NCBI GenBank assembly: GCA_035702985.1
Contig: DASSZD010000004.1
Location: forward strand, 1 to 29,853
Source of the DNA: JAKAXG01 sp035702985
GTDB lineage: Bacteria; Actinomycetota; Acidimicrobiia; Acidimicrobiales; Palsa-688
DNA: 29,853 nt
Direction of reading: 5' to 3'
Shown here piece by piece: positions 28,466-29,853 of this stretch. The translations under genes and the position numbers were made by a program. The notes under the pieces were generated by a model that was not told the origin of the DNA, did no database searches, and saw only the letters and a program-made list of their open reading frames with translations. The first letter of the stretch is position 1. Each line of letters begins with the position of its first letter.

Positions 28466-29853
28466 ATGAGACAGGACGTGACAGAGGCCGCCCCCGGGCC
28501 AGTCACCGCCGCGGCGCGCCTCGACCGGCTGCCCACCACCCCGTGGCTGGTGGCCATGCTGGCCCTGCTGTTCCTGTCGTGGTTCGTGGAGTCCTACGAC
28601 ATCGGCCTGACCGGAGCGGTGCTGCCCTCCCTGACCCACCAGTACCACCTGTCGACGGGCATGAAGTCGGTGGTGTCCATCGCCGCCAACGCCGGCATCG
28701 TGATAGGGATCGTCCCGGCCGGGCGCCTGGCCGACCGCTTCGGCCGGAAGCCGGTGCTGATCGCCGGCACCCTGGCCTACTCGGTCCTGACGTTCATGAC
28801 CGGGCTGGCCCCGTCGCTGGCCGCCGTGGTCACCCTCCGGGTCCTGGCCGGCCTGGCCATGGGGGCGGTCTTCCCCCTGCCCTACATCTACGCCAGCGAG
28901 CTGTGCGCCCCGTCCCGGCGGGCCCGGCTGACCGGCCTGGCCGACTCGTTCCTGTCGGTCGGCTACTTCGTGTCCCCGCTGCTCGCCATGGCGCTGATCC
29001 CGACCGTCGAGGACACCACCGGGTGGCGGGTGATGTTCCTGCTGGGCGGCATCCCCGCCCTGTTCGCCCTGCTGGCCTGGCGGTTCCTGCCCGAGTCGCC
29101 CCGCTGGTCGGAGTCCAGGGGACGGTGGGCGCAGGCCGACACCGTGCTGAGGGGCATGGAGCAGCGGGCCGAGCGGCACACCGGGCGGCCGCTGCCCCCG
29201 CTACCGGCGACGAGCCTCCCCCGGTCCCAACCGGTGGCCGCCTCGGCCCGGGCGGTGTTCCAACCGCCGTTCCGGCGCCGGTCGGTGATGCTGTGGGCCA
29301 CCTTCGGCGGCACCTTCTTCATCTTCTACTCGATACAGACCTTCATGCCGACGGTGGTCAGCAAGATGGGCTTCACTTTGACCTCCTCGTTCGCTTTCAC
29401 CGCCGTGATCGTGGCGGTGTCCATACCGGGCAAGCTGTTCGAGTCGTGGGTAGTGGAACGCTGGGGCCGCAAGCCGGTCATCGTCGGTTTCACCGCCCTG
29501 GCGGCCGTGGCATCGGTGGCGTTCGGGTTCGCCCGGGGGGCGGCGCTGGTCCTGATCCTGGGCTGCGTCATGTCGTTCCTGGGGATCGGCGTCGACCCGG
29601 CCGTCAAGGCCTACACGGCGGAGAGCTACCCCACCGAGATCCGGGGCTGGGGCACCTCCACCACCGAGGGGTTCGGCCGGCTCATATCGGGGGTGCTCGG
29701 CCCCGCCCTGATCCCCGTCCTGCTCGACCACCTGGGGGTCAGCTCGGTCTACATGCTGGTGGGGGTGGTGGCTCTGGCCGCCTCGGGGGTGGCCCTGGCC
29801 ATGGGCCACGAGACCCGGGGGCTGTCCCTGGAGCAGAGCGCCCAGCCGGTGGC
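28466..29853 (+). CDS. MFS transporter, sugar-porter-like (cut by window edge)
   Basis: At least 462 residues of a 12-helix major facilitator. Helix 1 lies in WLVAMLALLFLSWFVESYDIGLTGAVLP. The loop 2-3 signature is GRLADRFGRKPVLIAG, the loop 6-7 region carries PESPRWSESRGR, and the second-half signature is ERWGRKPVIVG. ETRGLSLE near the right edge is the usual C-terminal sugar-porter motif, so only a few residues are probably missing. Embedded Asp/Glu in helix 1 (VESYD) also occurs in the metabolite:H+ symporter groups that carry aromatic or dicarboxylic acids, so sugar specificity is not certain. ATG at 28466 has a strong ribosome binding site (GAGGAGG, 7 nt spacing). It is separated from the protease gene by 191 bp with its own regulatory-looking repeats. 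Confidence 0.9.
   Translation, partial: MRQDVTEAAPGPVTAAARLDRLPTTPWLVAMLALLFLSWFVESYDIGLTGAVLPSLTHQYHLSTGMKSVVSIAANAGIVIGIVPAGRLADRFGRKPVLIAGTLAYSVLTFMTGLAPSLAAVVTLRVLAGLAMGAVFPLPYIYASELCAPSRRARLTGLADSFLSVGYFVSPLLAMALIPTVEDTTGWRVMFLLGGIPALFALLAWRFLPESPRWSESRGRWAQADTVLRGMEQRAERHTGRPLPPLPATSLPRSQPVAASARAVFQPPFRRRSVMLWATFGGTFFIFYSIQTFMPTVVSKMGFTLTSSFAFTAVIVAVSIPGKLFESWVVERWGRKPVIVGFTALAAVASVAFGFARGAALVLILGCVMSFLGIGVDPAVKAYTAESYPTEIRGWGTSTTEGFGRLISGVLGPALIPVLLDHLGVSSVYMLVGVVALAASGVALAMGHETRGLSLEQSAQPV

Overview
The window is very GC-rich, uses GTG and TTG starts freely, and carries an actinobacterial gene set: an InhA-like enoyl reductase, a WS/DGAT acyltransferase, a KimA-type transporter with an actinobacterial OB-fold tail, and an orphan LuxR regulator of a kind common in Streptomyces. 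It looks like a chromosomal segment of an Actinomycetota bacterium, perhaps from an Acidimicrobiia-like lineage. The phylum is well supported; the class is a guess. No tRNA, rRNA or CRISPR array was seen.

Layout. The left edge (1-361, minus) is the N-terminal part of a tyrosine integrase, so a mobile element probably extends to the left. Next, on the minus strand, come an acyl-CoA dehydrogenase, a TesB-like thioesterase and cysS. valS, of archaeal type, diverges from cysS across only 20 bp. A MaoC-type hydratase follows. It is convergent with a minus-strand block (bifunctional nuclease, ComF-like phosphoribosyltransferase, LuxR regulator) across a gap holding two copies of a 60-bp hairpin repeat. 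ppa, then a convergent WS/DGAT-acpP pair, lead into a type II fatty acid synthesis island: acpP diverges from fabI-fabG-fabZ plus a LOG-family gene, and fabF faces them, overlapping the LOG gene tail to tail. Beyond this are a potassium-type APC transporter fused to USP-like and OB-fold domains, an aldo/keto reductase, an amidohydrolase, a membrane-anchored HtrA protease, a TrmA-family RNA methyltransferase and zwf. The right part is a compact operon of a 31-residue membrane protein, an FtsX-type permease, an ABC ATPase and a lipoprotein HtrA protease, each joined to the next by a 4-nt stop/start overlap. An MFS transporter runs off the right edge.

How the genes work together. Much of the window concerns acyl chains: FAS-II synthesis (acpP, fabI, fabG, fabZ, fabF), acyl-CoA turnover (dehydrogenase, thioesterase, MaoC hydratase) and storage-lipid formation (WS/DGAT). 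Translation is represented by cysS, valS and an rRNA/tRNA methyltransferase, and envelope quality control by two HtrA proteases and an ABC exporter.

Three patterns run across the window. (1) Many transcription units have a TANNNT -10 hexamer 6-8 nt before the start codon, the signature of leaderless mRNA. In one case the pattern points to an 8-codon leader ORF overlapping the TrmA-family start. (2) cysS and valS appear to share one symmetric -10 element. (3) Several unrelated proteins (ValRS, ComF-like protein, LuxR regulator, WS/DGAT, HtrA) carry GC-rich, low-complexity insertions, often visible as in-frame DNA tandem repeats.
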